The notes: generated by a model not told the origin, from the letters alone. A stretch of 64,000 nt of DNA from JAWPMT01 sp965215825 (GCA_965215825.1 CBDCEM010000003.1:3720001-3784000), one strand, 5' to 3'; counted from the stretch's first letter, positions 9,989 to 18,644 are shown. Numbers and translations are program-made.

Positions 9989-10480
9989 ATGATCAGATCG
10001 CTTGCACTTATTTTTACGGTAGTTCTCTTGTCAGGCTGCCACACCCAGGCACAACATGGCCAACAAACATCACTCAAAGTAGACCCGGAATGGGATCTAT
10101 CCGAAGAAGAATGGAAAGGCCGTCTGACTGATTTTGAGTTTTATGTTCTCCGTGATAAAGGAACCGAAAGAGCTTTTAGTGGAGCACTTTGGAACAATAA
10201 GAAAACAGGAGTTTACAAATGCGCAGCTTGTGAACTGGAGTTATTTGATTCCGAAACAAAGTACCGGTCCGGAACCGGATGGCCGTCATTCTGGGAACCG
10301 GTAAAGGGCGAAAATGTTGCGGAAGATACTGATCACTTGTTGGGTTATCCCCGCACAGAAGTCATGTGTGCAAGGTGCGGCGGACATCTGGGTCATGTTT
10401 TTCCTGATGGTCCCAAACCTACGGGACAGAGGTACTGCATCAATTCCGTATCATTGGTTTTCGAGGAGCGAGAAAAATAA
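9989..10480 (+). CDS. msrB: Peptide-methionine (R)-S-oxide reductase, lipoprotein form
   Basis: Reduces methionine-R-sulfoxide in oxidised proteins. The start at 9989 (MIRSLALIFT) gives 163 residues and a lipoprotein signal with lipobox L-S-G-C at Cys17, so the enzyme should be membrane-anchored outside the cytoplasm; the longer frame from 9899 has no signal. The zinc-binding pairs are present (CAAC and CARC), with the fold motifs 'SGTGWPSFW' and 'GGHLGHVF'. The catalytic Cys lies in 'RYCINSVSL'. An electron donor for periplasmic reduction is not encoded next to it. A terminator follows the gene. Confidence 0.93.
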   Translation: MIRSLALIFTVVLLSGCHTQAQHGQQTSLKVDPEWDLSEEEWKGRLTDFEFYVLRDKGTERAFSGALWNNKKTGVYKCAACELELFDSETKYRSGTGWPSFWEPVKGENVAEDTDHLLGYPRTEVMCARCGGHLGHVFPDGPKPTGQRYCINSVSLVFEEREK

Positions 10481-10502
10481 GCTCAAAAAGGAATTCCTTG
10501 TG

Positions 10503-10524
10503 AAGGCCCTTTGGGGCTTTTTTT
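10503..10524 (+). terminator. Terminator after msrB
   Basis: AAGGCCC (10503-10509) pairs with GGGCTTT (10514-10520), one G-U pair, with loop TTTG, continuing into a T run to 10524. Confidence 0.8.
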
Positions 10525-10598
10525 GTTTGTGTGAATCGGGTTTAATGAAGCGAATGATTCTGTCATAAGCCAATGAATTTGGTAAGTCGATATCCTTT

Positions 10599-10606
10599 TA
10601 TCTTCG
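10599..10606 (+). promoter_or_regulatory. Bacteroidota -7 box (TATCTTCG) for the lipoprotein propeller gene
   Basis: TATCTTCG differs at one position from the TAnnTTTG consensus. It lies 28 nt before the ATG at 10635 and just after the msrB terminator, the expected place for a new promoter. Confidence 0.5.
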
Positions 10607-10634
10607 TTTCTAAAAAAATCATATCCAATTTGAA

Positions 10635-11516
10635 ATGGAGTCTTTGAAAATTATGTGCTTCACCGCATTATTAGGCCTGCTAACTGTGAGTTGTTCTCAA
10701 ATAGCTACAGAAACAGAAACCATAACCTGGAAGGTTAAGAAAACGAAAACCTGGTTCAAAGGACAAGGGTTTGAAAACGTGGAAAGTGTTCTTTTCGATC
10801 AAGAACAACAAGTTCTATACATCACTAATGGCCTGGACTATGTACCTGGAACGGATGGTTTCATCTCAAAAGCCTCGGCTGACGGAAAAAACCTTGAATT
10901 GAAATGGGTCGAGAACCTGAATCGCCCAACTGGCATGGCATTGAAAGATGGCACATTGTATGTGGCAGACCTTTTTCATCTACTAGCAATAGATACCCAA
11001 TCCGGTGAGATTCGGAAACGATACGAGGAACCTATTTCTGGTTCGGCGTTGAATGATGTAGCTATTGATGGCAACGGGGATATTTACGTTTCTGCATCCC
11101 GAATTGGTGCCATTTTCAAGCTCATCGACGGACAACTTGAGTTGTGGGCTCAGGATAAATTGCTACTCAAATATGCGAATGGATTATTGGCCCAAAAGGA
11201 ACAATTATTGGTAGCGGGATTCAATCTGAGTAACGTTCACCTGAAATCCGGGCAATTGGCCGAGATGGTAACTAATCCATCCATCAAAGATCTTGAAGGG
11301 TTAGTAAGCGATGGTGAAAACGGTTTTTTCATGACAACAGTAGGCCAAAGCTCGATGTATCATCTCGGACCAAATTTTGAAGCCACACTTCTTCTGTCAG
11401 AAAGGGATTATTTCGGTGACCTTACATTTGACAAAGAGCAAAATATAATTTACGTTCCTCGCGGCAATGAAGATACTGATGAATACTACCTAACAGTGAT
11501 TGAAATGGATAACTAG
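10635..11516 (+). CDS. SMP-30/NHL-like beta-propeller lipoprotein
   Basis: 293 residues beginning with a lipoprotein signal; the lipobox T-V-S-C ends at Cys20. The body contains repeated strands of the type 'GTLYVADLFHLLAID', 'DIYVSASRIGAIFKL' and 'GFFMTTVGQSSMYHL', matching the SMP-30/gluconolaconase-like six-bladed propeller superfamily. I do not see enough conserved metal ligands to claim lactonase activity, so a binding role is equally possible. The start could also be the ATG six codons later (MCFTALL). It is convergent with the M28 peptidase gene, with only 7 nt between the two stops. Confidence 0.8.
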   Translation: MESLKIMCFTALLGLLTVSCSQIATETETITWKVKKTKTWFKGQGFENVESVLFDQEQQVLYITNGLDYVPGTDGFISKASADGKNLELKWVENLNRPTGMALKDGTLYVADLFHLLAIDTQSGEIRKRYEEPISGSALNDVAIDGNGDIYVSASRIGAIFKLIDGQLELWAQDKLLLKYANGLLAQKEQLLVAGFNLSNVHLKSGQLAEMVTNPSIKDLEGLVSDGENGFFMTTVGQSSMYHLGPNFEATLLLSERDYFGDLTFDKEQNIIYVPRGNEDTDEYYLTVIEMDN

Positions 11517-11523
11517 ATGACCC

Positions 11524-12873
11524 TTATCTTCTCGGAATCAATCCACCTGGATAACTGACCATACTTTCATGGCCATTCTCCCCTACTGCAGCCACACCAA
11601 ACAGGAAGTTATCAATTACAATTCCGTCGAGGGTAAACTCTGTCAGATTGCCATCGACTACTCTTGAATATTGCCAGATTGGAGAGGTGGTGTCTCTCCA
11701 ATAGATCTTGTACGCAACAGCTCCATCCACTTTATTCCAGGCAAGTTTGGTTGAAGGCTGTACAATTCCTCCAATTTTCACTTCTTGAGGTTTAGGAGGT
11801 GCAGACGCCAACGTGGCCATCGCCACTGCATTGACAGCAGTCATTTTTGCACAATATTCAAAGTTCACACCTTCGATCACATCGCCATATTTAATACCAT
11901 TTTCTGTGCGTAGGTCCTGGTGTTGGCGATTATAATTTTCATGCGCTTCCATGATTCGCACGCCAGCAAAACCCGCTTCATTGAAGGGACGATGATGCCC
12001 TCCCCTACCGAATCGATCCAATCTGTAGATCATGATGGGATTCATTTCCGGCATATAGGTTTGAGTTGTTTGATGAACGTACCGCGCCAACTGACGGGAA
12101 TCACTATCGTTTTCACCTCCGAAGAAGCGCTTTCGTTTCAACTGCTGTTCTGTTTCTGTAACAGAATAAGGTTCTGAGAAAATCCTAAAAGTCCGATTAT
12201 CAATTACACCATCCACACCTTCGATATTCCCAATCATGTCATTATTGAGAATTCCAATGACTTCCCAGCCTTCTTCTTTTGCCTTTTCTGCCAGAAACCT
12301 ACCTCCATAAAGTCCTTGTTCCTCCCCACTTAGGCCGGCCAGCATCACGCTGGAAGCAAATTCTGATTTGGACAATACCCTGGCCAGTTCAATGGCTCCT
12401 GCCATTCCTGAAGCATTGTCGTTGGCACCAGGAGAATCATCGGTGAAATTGGCGTTATCAGACACCCTGCTATCGATATCGCCACTCATGATGATATATC
12501 GATTAGGATACTTTGTTCCTCTCTTGATTGCATACACATTTACGACCCAGGTATCCGTAGCAATACGTGTATTGGGATCACCTTCTACAAGAGTTCGCTG
12601 TTCATACACTTCAAGGCAGCCTCCGCAATCCGAAGAAATCTTTTCAAATTCCGCTTTTATCCAACGTCGGGCAGCTCCAATACCTCTTGTAGTCGAAACT
12701 GTATCGGACATGGTATGGCGCGTGCCAAAACCAACTAGTTTTCGAACATCCGTTTCGAGTCTATCCGCACTTATATCGTTAATGATATCATAGACTTTTT
12801 GGTCGGTGGTTAGGTATTGGGCTGATACAGAAGTACATGCCAGAAAGGCTATTAGGTAGAGGAATCGCTTCAT
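11524..12873 (-). CDS. Secreted M28-family metallopeptidase with FN3-like C-terminus
   Basis: 449 residues with a signal peptide (1-19, ending VSAQ). The M28 zinc-aminopeptidase core is recognisable: bridging Asp152 in 'SPGANDNASG', the catalytic/ligand pair Glu184-Glu185 in 'SGEEQGLYG', Asp212 in 'NNDMIG', and a late His in 'NRQHQDLR'. The position normally holding the first zinc-binding His (G-H-x-D-S) reads G-D-I-D-S, so Asp132 replaces His. From about residue 360 a fibronectin type III-like domain follows ('PQEVKIGGIV' to 'AVGENGHES'), common in Bacteroidota M28 proteins. It probably acts in the periplasm or outside the cell on peptides. No operon partner is evident. Confidence 0.9.
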   Translation of the reverse strand: MKRFLYLIAFLACTSVSAQYLTTDQKVYDIINDISADRLETDVRKLVGFGTRHTMSDTVSTTRGIGAARRWIKAEFEKISSDCGGCLEVYEQRTLVEGDPNTRIATDTWVVNVYAIKRGTKYPNRYIIMSGDIDSRVSDNANFTDDSPGANDNASGMAGAIELARVLSKSEFASSVMLAGLSGEEQGLYGGRFLAEKAKEEGWEVIGILNNDMIGNIEGVDGVIDNRTFRIFSEPYSVTETEQQLKRKRFFGGENDSDSRQLARYVHQTTQTYMPEMNPIMIYRLDRFGRGGHHRPFNEAGFAGVRIMEAHENYNRQHQDLRTENGIKYGDVIEGVNFEYCAKMTAVNAVAMATLASAPPKPQEVKIGGIVQPSTKLAWNKVDGAVAYKIYWRDTTSPIWQYSRVVDGNLTEFTLDGIVIDNFLFGVAAVGENGHESMVSYPGGLIPRR

Positions 12874-13084
12874 GAGAACCAGGTTAATTATGTTGTGTTA
12901 GCAATTTATTGAGTGCCATTCATTTAGACCTTCTTATTTTATGGGAGTGGTAAGGGGAGTAAGATCAGCGACACAATAGAAAAAATTTCCTCGGAAAAAT
13001 AGGCGGGATTAACTCAAGGCAACATACACCTTACGAATTTGATTTGAGGATTAGCGGAAGATGGATTATTGGATTACTTCTATA

Positions 13085-14431
13085 TCACACCAAATCCTCC
13101 CAGGGCCCCGTTATTGCAACGGTATCTCCGTTTACTTGGATGTTCACGAATAAGGTTTTACCAGAAGGAGAAAAGACCGCTCCTGCTAATTCTGAATCTG
13201 AGCTTCTGTTGATCGCAAATACCTTGACTTCTCCCTTCATGTTGATGTAGTGAATTCTGTTCAGGTCGCTGTTATCCTCACACACAAAAAGCATCCCACT
13301 TGGAGCAACTGTCAGGTTATCGCACATGTTCAAAACCGTCTTATCCTCTGATTCAGCGAATAACTCTAGGGTATTGTTCTGGATATCATATTTGAAAATC
13401 TGTCCAAATTTATTAGGACCGCCATTGGTACAGGCAAAATAAACTTCCTTGTCCCCCATCCACATGCCTTCGCCTCTGGCAAAACGTGCAGCTCCTTTGT
13501 GATAACCCCGAAAACGTAAATCGTCTTCAGGCGACTGGACATCATCGATAGGTAACCAAACCACCTCGAGGGGTTCGTTCAAATTCACCGTTCGCTTATC
13601 CCAGTTTCTTGTGTCAAGCGATTTATTACCCTTGACTGCCAAGACTTCAAGTGTACCACCCTGATGGAGATCAGTTTTATCGGCGGGAATAAATCGATAG
13701 ATCAAACCATCATGCCGATCTTCTGTTTGATACACAATGTGTGTTTCCGGATCAATGGCTACCGCTTCATGGTTGAACCTACCCATTCCTATGATTGGCT
13801 TAGGCTCCGCCAAACCTTCATTGAACGCGGGTACGTCAAAGACATACCCATGGTCCTTTTCTACTACGTCTTCATCCGCTCTTGAAACAGACTCTTCACA
13901 AGTTAGCCAGCTATTCCATGGGGTAACACCACCCGCACAGTTTCTGGTGGTTCCAGCCAGACTCAGGTATTCCTTGATCACTTCTCCTTTTTCTTCGTCA
14001 AATACAATCGTAGTGGTTCCACCTAAAGCAGGTGCCTTACCCCTACCCGCATCATACAGAAGGCTCATGTCGATATCTCCAAGAAGCTCATCTTTCTCTC
14101 CAAAGGGGCTATTTTCCGAGGACCCAGGACTGTTCTCATGATTTCTAACCAGCACACACTGTCCTTGTTCATTCAAAAAAGCACCCATCCCGTCTGGCCG
14201 CCCGGGAACTAGCAGGCCATCTGACATACTTTGTCCGGATTTGGATATGACACGATATTCAAACCCTGAAGGTAAATCAAGGTATTTCTCCGGATCTGGG
14301 ATGATTTCCAATTGCCCAATGACTGATGAATCAGATGGAGTCTTCTCGTTATAATTAGAAGTACATCGAGATAGAGAGACAAAGCCAAGGGAGGTCATCG
14401 TGGTACTGTAAATAAAGTGTCGTCGGTTCAT
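13085..14431 (-). CDS. PhoX-like (DUF839) Tat-exported protein
   Basis: 448 residues. The N-terminus 'NRRHFIYSTTMTSLGF' looks like a twin-arginine signal, and a Cys after 'SLSR' could make it a lipoprotein. The body has the PhoX/DUF839 hallmarks: 'PDGMGAF' with 'VLVRNHEN', 'NCAGGVTPWNSWLTCEE', 'GRFNHEAVAIDPETHIVYQTED' and 'EGMWMGDKEVYFACTNGG'. PhoX proteins are calcium/iron phosphatases, and the Glu and Cys of those motifs are intact, so phosphatase activity is plausible. Some DUF839 members have no shown activity. The gene stands alone, with about 210 nt of featureless sequence downstream and about 200 nt upstream. Confidence 0.87.
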   Translation of the reverse strand: MNRRHFIYSTTMTSLGFVSLSRCTSNYNEKTPSDSSVIGQLEIIPDPEKYLDLPSGFEYRVISKSGQSMSDGLLVPGRPDGMGAFLNEQGQCVLVRNHENSPGSSENSPFGEKDELLGDIDMSLLYDAGRGKAPALGGTTTIVFDEEKGEVIKEYLSLAGTTRNCAGGVTPWNSWLTCEESVSRADEDVVEKDHGYVFDVPAFNEGLAEPKPIIGMGRFNHEAVAIDPETHIVYQTEDRHDGLIYRFIPADKTDLHQGGTLEVLAVKGNKSLDTRNWDKRTVNLNEPLEVVWLPIDDVQSPEDDLRFRGYHKGAARFARGEGMWMGDKEVYFACTNGGPNKFGQIFKYDIQNNTLELFAESEDKTVLNMCDNLTVAPSGMLFVCEDNSDLNRIHYINMKGEVKVFAINRSSDSELAGAVFSPSGKTLFVNIQVNGDTVAITGPWEDLV

Positions 14432-14638
14432 GAGGTTGCAGCATTAAGTTCTTGTGAACTGATGGTAATTTACGAGACAATACATTTCTCCTACATATTT
14501 ATACTACATAAATTCAACTTCTTGATACCTCTTCTACATTGATGAAAATCACTTCATGATCATGCAAACGATTTAAACCTCGTATGCTCTGAAGTGCAGT
14601 TGTATTGTTTAATATTGCCAAGCAATATATTATCGACT

Positions 14639-15481
14639 ATGGCCGACATTTCTAACCTTGAAAAAACCGCTTCGCAAGTTCGTCGCGATATTGTTCGTAT
14701 GGTACACGCATGCCAATCCGGACACCCTGGTGGATCCCTGGGATGCACTGACTATTTAGTAGCTCTGTATTTCCATCAAATGAAACATGATACAAGTTTC
14801 AACATGGAAGGAAAGGGAGAGGATATGTTTTTCTTGTCCAATGGACACATCTCACCTGTTTTTTATAGTGTACTGGGCAGGTCAGGATATTTTGAAGTGA
14901 ACGAATTGGCCACGTTCAGGAAAATTAATTCGCGATTACAAGGTCACCCGGCGACAGAGGAAGGACTACCGGGCATTCGGGTTGCTTCTGGATCATTGGG
15001 TCAGGGGCTTTCGGTCGCTCTCGGTGCTGCATTGACTAAGAAACTGGATGGTGATAATCGCAATGTTTATGTGCTGATGGGCGACGGTGAGCAACAAGAA
15101 GGTCAGGTCTGGGAAGCAGCCATGTTAGCGGCCAGTAAAAAAGTGGATAACCTGATCGCGGCTATCGACTACAATGGTCAGCAAATCGACGGTCCTGTGG
15201 ACGAGGTGAATAGCCTTGGAGATCTGAAATTGAAATATCAGGCTTTCGGCTGGAATGTGATGGAGTGCGATGGTAACAACATGACGGAACTGGTAGCCAC
15301 GCTAGAAGCAGCAGCCAGGGAAACCGGTAATGGAAAACCAATCATGATCCTGATGAAAACTGAAATGGGGAAAGGTGTCGATTTCATGGAAGGCACACAT
15401 AAGTGGCATGGGGTCGCTCCTAATGATGAACAATTGGCCAGCGCACTTGGCCAACTCGAAGAAACTCTTGGCGATTACTGA
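14639..15481 (+). CDS. Transketolase, N-terminal (ThDP-binding) subunit
   Basis: 280 residues from the ATG at 14639 (MADISNLEK); the ORF extension upstream to 14594 lacks family similarity. It carries the thiamine-diphosphate site 'GDG-x(25)-N' ('MGDGEQQEG' to 'DYNGQ') and the His in 'QSGHPGGSLGCTDYL'. It pairs with the next gene, which supplies the pyrimidine-binding half, to form a two-gene transketolase of the pentose phosphate and Calvin-type interconversions. The separation of the two halves into neighbouring genes (21 nt apart) is a recognised arrangement in bacteria and archaea. Confidence 0.93.
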   Translation: MADISNLEKTASQVRRDIVRMVHACQSGHPGGSLGCTDYLVALYFHQMKHDTSFNMEGKGEDMFFLSNGHISPVFYSVLGRSGYFEVNELATFRKINSRLQGHPATEEGLPGIRVASGSLGQGLSVALGAALTKKLDGDNRNVYVLMGDGEQQEGQVWEAAMLAASKKVDNLIAAIDYNGQQIDGPVDEVNSLGDLKLKYQAFGWNVMECDGNNMTELVATLEAAARETGNGKPIMILMKTEMGKGVDFMEGTHKWHGVAPNDEQLASALGQLEETLGDY

Positions 15482-15502
15482 TCAACCTTAGAAAAGAAAC
15501 AG

Positions 15503-16462
15503 ATGAATACGAAATATACCTTCACTGAAAAGAAAGATACACGTTCCGGATTTGGAGATGGTCTATTAGAACTGGGAAGAACCAACCCTGATGTAGTGGC
15601 CATGTGTGCAGATCTGATCGGATCGTTGAAAATGGGTGCCTTTATCAAAGAGTTTCCTGAACGATTCACTCAAATTGGTATTGCCGAGGCAAATATGATG
15701 GGTGTCGCCGCGGGGATGGCCATTGCCGGCAAAATCCCATTCACAGGAACATTTGCAAACTTTTCAACTGGTCGGGTATACGATCAGATTCGCCAATCTA
15801 TTGCGTATTCTGAAAAGAATGTGAAGATCTGTGCTTCTCACGCTGGCCTGACGCTCGGTGAAGATGGTGCTACACACCAAATTTTGGAAGATGTCGGCAT
15901 GATGAAAATGTTACCTAACATGACCGTTGTAGTTCCTTGTGACTATGAGCAAACCAAAGCTGCTACGATTGCCATCGCTGATTATCACGGTCCCGTGTAT
16001 TTGAGGTTCGGCAGACCCAAGTGGCCCATTTTCACAGCTCCTGATCAGAAATTTGAGATTGGCAAAGCGGTGAACATGATCGAGGGGTCTGATGTGACCA
16101 TCATCGCTACCGGTCATATGGTATGGAAGGCGATTGAAGCAGAAGCACAGTTGGCGAAAGCAGGAATCAGTGCAGAAGTGATCAATATTCACACGATCAA
16201 ACCTTTGGATGAGGAAGCAATATTGAAATCAGCTGCAAAAACGAAGTGTGTGGTCACCTGTGAGGAACACCAAATGAATGGGGGTCTGGGTGAAAGCGTA
16301 GCACAAACTCTGGGAAGAAATACACCATGCCCTTTGGAAATGGTGGCTGTAAATGATTCTTTCGGCGAAAGCGGTAAGCCAGACGAGCTTCTAGATAAGT
16401 ACGGATTGGGTACCAAAGACATTGTTAATGCTGCCCAAAAGGTTATTGGCAGAAAAGGCTAA
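15503..16462 (+). CDS. Transketolase, C-terminal (pyrimidine-binding) subunit
   Basis: 319 residues completing the transketolase begun by the gene 21 nt upstream. The catalytic Glu that activates ThDP lies in 'GIAEANMMGVAAGMA', followed by 'HAGLTLGEDGATHQ' and the C-terminal transketolase domain (about residues 190-310, 'GSDVTIIATGHMVWKA'). The start at 15503 (MNTKYTFTEKK) follows the upstream stop with no alternative. The family is shared with DXS and E1 subunits, but 'LGEDGATHQ' and the short length fit transketolase. A degenerate repeat array begins 2 nt after the stop. Confidence 0.93.
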   Translation: MNTKYTFTEKKDTRSGFGDGLLELGRTNPDVVAMCADLIGSLKMGAFIKEFPERFTQIGIAEANMMGVAAGMAIAGKIPFTGTFANFSTGRVYDQIRQSIAYSEKNVKICASHAGLTLGEDGATHQILEDVGMMKMLPNMTVVVPCDYEQTKAATIAIADYHGPVYLRFGRPKWPIFTAPDQKFEIGKAVNMIEGSDVTIIATGHMVWKAIEAEAQLAKAGISAEVINIHTIKPLDEEAILKSAAKTKCVVTCEEHQMNGGLGESVAQTLGRNTPCPLEMVAVNDSFGESGKPDELLDKYGLGTKDIVNAAQKVIGRKG

Positions 16463-16463
16463 A

Positions 16464-16665
16464 CTTCGACAAGCTCAGTTTTCCAGGTTTCGACAGGTTC
16501 AAACTGACAGATTAGACAGGCTCAGTTTTCCGGGTTTCGATAGGCTTAACCTGAGAGGTATCGCTGATTCTGTTATCACCTTTCGACTGGTTCAACCTGA
16601 CGACTTTCGATTGGCAGTTTTCCGGGTTCGATGGGCTCAGTCTGAAGTAACGACAAGCTTGAACA
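16464..16665 (+). repeat. Array of about eight degenerate ~23-nt TTTCGACAGGCTCAG-type units
   Basis: Units such as CTTCGACAAGCTCAGTTTTC, TTTCGACAGGTTCAAACTGA, TTAGACAGGCTCAGTTTTCC, TTTCGATAGGCTTAACCTGA, TTTCGACTGGTTCAACCTGA and TTCGATGGGCTCAGTCTGAA follow one another at about 23-nt spacing, interrupted once at 16558-16579. Two sub-types alternate (ending GTTTTCC-GG or CTGA). Related dispersed repeats occur between genes of many bacteria; function here is unknown. Confidence 0.8.
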
Positions 16666-16668
16666 TAG

Positions 16669-16737
16669 AACTCCCGTCATTGTGGCTTTTATCAGGCAAT
16701 CAGGGGTAAAAGCACGACAATCTCGTTGACGGGAGTT
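16669..16737 (+). other. Nested long hairpin upstream of the aminotransferase gene
   Basis: AACTCCCGTCA (16669-16679) pairs with TGACGGGAGTT (16727-16737); inside it TTGT pairs with ACAA (16717-16720) and GCTTTTA (16685-16691) with TAAAAGC (16707-16713). This gives a long imperfect stem of about 22 pairs. It could terminate transketolase transcription (T-rich TTCTTCG follows) or belong to the repeat array. Confidence 0.6.
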
Positions 16738-16787
16738 TCTTCGTGACGTAACAAATCAACTGGTTCTGAGATCTAAAGGGTTATTGC

Positions 16788-16795
16788 TACTTTTG
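16788..16795 (+). promoter_or_regulatory. -7 box TACTTTTG overlapping the annotated aminotransferase start
   Basis: TACTTTTG matches TAnnTTTG exactly and its last G is the G of the GTG at 16795. If it is used, the mRNA begins downstream of that GTG. Confidence 0.45.
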
Positions 16796-18006
16796 TGGCT
16801 CTTCAAACATTATCAATTATTCTAACCCAACGGCAATTATTTCAGCAATACGTTGCTCAGACTTCTGACTTTCCACTCGCCCTGGAAATAGAGCGAGCGG
16901 AAGGTGTTTATCTGTACGACAAAGAGAAGTCCTATATCGACCTGATCTCAGGAATCGGTGTTTCTAATGTGGGCCATCGACATCCAAAAGTTATAGAGGC
17001 CATCAAAGAACAGCTGGATCAATATCTACATATAATGGTCTATGGGGAATACGTCCAGAGTCCCCAGGTGAAATTGGCCCAGGCCCTTTCTGAAACGCTA
17101 CCAGAATCGCTGAATAATGTTTATTTCCTTAATTCTGGAAGTGAAGCAGTAGAAGGAGCAATCAAACTTGCCAAACGTTATACAGGTAAGCCAAATGTGA
17201 TTTCTTTCGAAAATGCTTATCATGGTTCTTCTCATGGCGCCTTATCTGCAAGCGGTGATGAGCAATTCAAACAGAATTTCCGTCCTCTCGTTCCTGGGTT
17301 TCAGCACATCGAATTTGGATGTGAGAAAGCAATTGATCAAATAGATGAGTCGACAGCCGCTGTATTAATTGAAACTGTACAGGGAGAAGCAGGAGTCAGA
17401 CTGGCAGACAGCCAATATTTTCAGCAATTGAGGTCCAAATGTGATGAAACAGGAACTCTTTTGATTTTTGATGAGATCCAGTGTGGTTTCGGTCGTACGG
17501 GTAAACTTTGGGCGTTTGAACACTACGATGTTGCACCAGATATTTTATTGAGCGCCAAAGGAATGGGTGGCGGCATGCCGATTGGGTGCTTTATCTCATC
17601 GCAGGAAATTATGGGTGTATTGAAAAACGATCCGATTTTAGGTCACATCAGTACATTCGGAGGACATCCCGTCAATTGTGCCAGTGCGCTTGCAACACTT
17701 CGGGTCATCCAGGAGGAAGGGTTGTTAGCAACCGTTTCAGGAAAGGAAGCGTTGATCAGAAGCTTATTGCAGCACCCAAAAATTAAAGAGATTCGAAGCG
17801 TCGGATTAATGATGGCGGTGGAATTTGAATCTTTTGAGGTAGTAAAACCGATCATTGATAAGGCAATCAACCTTGGTGTAATAACTGATTGGTTCTTATT
17901 CAATGATTACTCTATGCGGATCGCTCCGCCTCTTACGATTACTGAAGCTGAGATCAGATTGGCCTGTGAGAAAATCTTAGAGGCGATTGAAAACCCTATG
18001 GGCTGA
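16795..18006 (+). CDS. Class III (PLP) aminotransferase, start uncertain
   Basis: Fold-type I PLP enzyme of about 400 residues that transfers an amino group from an omega-amino or ornithine-like donor. Motifs seen are 'NSGSEAVEGAIKLAKRYTG', 'YHGSSHGALS', the PLP-aspartate in 'LIFDEIQCGFGRTG' and the Schiff-base Lys in 'LLSAKGMGGGMPIG'. The donor cannot be assigned; acetylornithine, 4-aminobutyrate and lysine epsilon types remain open. The GTG at 16795 overlaps a promoter-like box, and no ATG, GTG or TTG lies between it and the conserved region; an ATT at 16819 would give MLTQRQLF, a family-like N-terminus. I keep the GTG but trust it little. No close neighbour suggests a pathway. Confidence 0.88.
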   Translation: MALQTLSIILTQRQLFQQYVAQTSDFPLALEIERAEGVYLYDKEKSYIDLISGIGVSNVGHRHPKVIEAIKEQLDQYLHIMVYGEYVQSPQVKLAQALSETLPESLNNVYFLNSGSEAVEGAIKLAKRYTGKPNVISFENAYHGSSHGALSASGDEQFKQNFRPLVPGFQHIEFGCEKAIDQIDESTAAVLIETVQGEAGVRLADSQYFQQLRSKCDETGTLLIFDEIQCGFGRTGKLWAFEHYDVAPDILLSAKGMGGGMPIGCFISSQEIMGVLKNDPILGHISTFGGHPVNCASALATLRVIQEEGLLATVSGKEALIRSLLQHPKIKEIRSVGLMMAVEFESFEVVKPIIDKAINLGVITDWFLFNDYSMRIAPPLTITEAEIRLACEKILEAIENPMG

Positions 18007-18341
18007 GGTTCGTGGTGATTAATACCAACCAGATTCCGTTATGATTGTAAATAAAAAGTACTAGCAGTCTTTATTTGATGAAACAATCCTCGGAATGACG
18101 GTTGGTTAGCGTAGATGTAGCCTTTATTCCAGTCAATGAGACACTCCACGATAAGACTCTCCTACGATTACAAATGAGAGGTATAAGATTAGAGTTTCTT
18201 GAGCAATCCTGAAAGCGGTTGTTGGTCTAATATAAGAACGTCATGCCACGGATCGAATAGATCCATAACAACTTTCAAATTGATCATAGTGGCATCTCTT
18301 CCATTTCTTAGATTTAGAAACGATGGTGGTTTCTTCATCAA
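18007..18341. other. Intergenic region with repeat remnants
   Basis: No gene seen. It contains GGAATGACGG (18092-18101), CTCTCCTACGATTA-like sequence also present in the repeats at 18785-19092, and a palindromic element at 18241-18297. It looks like accumulated, partly decayed copies of the repeats surrounding the GIY-YIG gene. Confidence 0.6.
18241..18297. repeat. Palindromic element, ATGCCAC...GTGGCAT
   Basis: ATGCCAC (18243-18249) is matched by GTGGCAT (18289-18295), with GGATC/GATC inside. The same ends, in the same order (TCATGCCACGGATC to GTGGCATC), bound parts of both copies of the 145-bp direct repeat at 18785-19092. Confidence 0.7.
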
Positions 18342-18644
18342 TTAATTAAAGTCCTCTATCTGAGCATATAAATCATGCCAAGCAGGGTTGAATTCTATGA
18401 TTTTCTTATCCTTCCATGCTCGATTCCATTTCTTCATTCTCTTCTCATTTTTTATGGCTTCCGTAATAGTTGGATAAAACTTGTAATAGATCAAATGTTT
18501 GCAATGATATCTCCTTGTAAATGTTGAGCCTTCACCATTTCGATGTTGCGTGATTCGAGCATATAAATTTGATGTGACTCCTATATATAATACAGACCTT
18601 GTTTTGTTGGTCACGATGTAAACGTATCCTCCTTTAGCTATCAT
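18342..18644 (-). CDS. GIY-YIG nuclease family protein
   Basis: Small protein of 100 residues from the ATG at 18644 (MIAKGGYVYIVTN). It has the minimal GIY-YIG fold of the YhbQ/UPF0213 type: 'YVYIVTN' for the GIY strand, 'LYIGVTSNL' for YIG, an Arg in 'ARITQH', and a Glu in 'AIKNEKRMKKWNR' where the metal-binding Glu sits. It probably binds or nicks structured DNA; cellular roles of these small proteins are poorly known. It lies between palindromic repeat elements on both sides, which may be its substrates. The longer frame to 18710 adds 22 residues without similarity. Confidence 0.88.
   Translation of the reverse strand: MIAKGGYVYIVTNKTRSVLYIGVTSNLYARITQHRNGEGSTFTRRYHCKHLIYYKFYPTITEAIKNEKRMKKWNRAWKDKKIIEFNPAWHDLYAQIEDFN

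Noticed and set aside
12874..13084. Possible small gene between M28 and PhoX-like genes
   Set aside because: The 68-codon frame starting near 13044 overlaps the end of the PhoX-like gene on the opposite strand and has no supporting features.
16422..16709. 95-codon frame through the repeat array
   Set aside because: It is only the reading of the 23-nt units (FRQVQTDRLDRL...) and overlaps the end of the transketolase gene.
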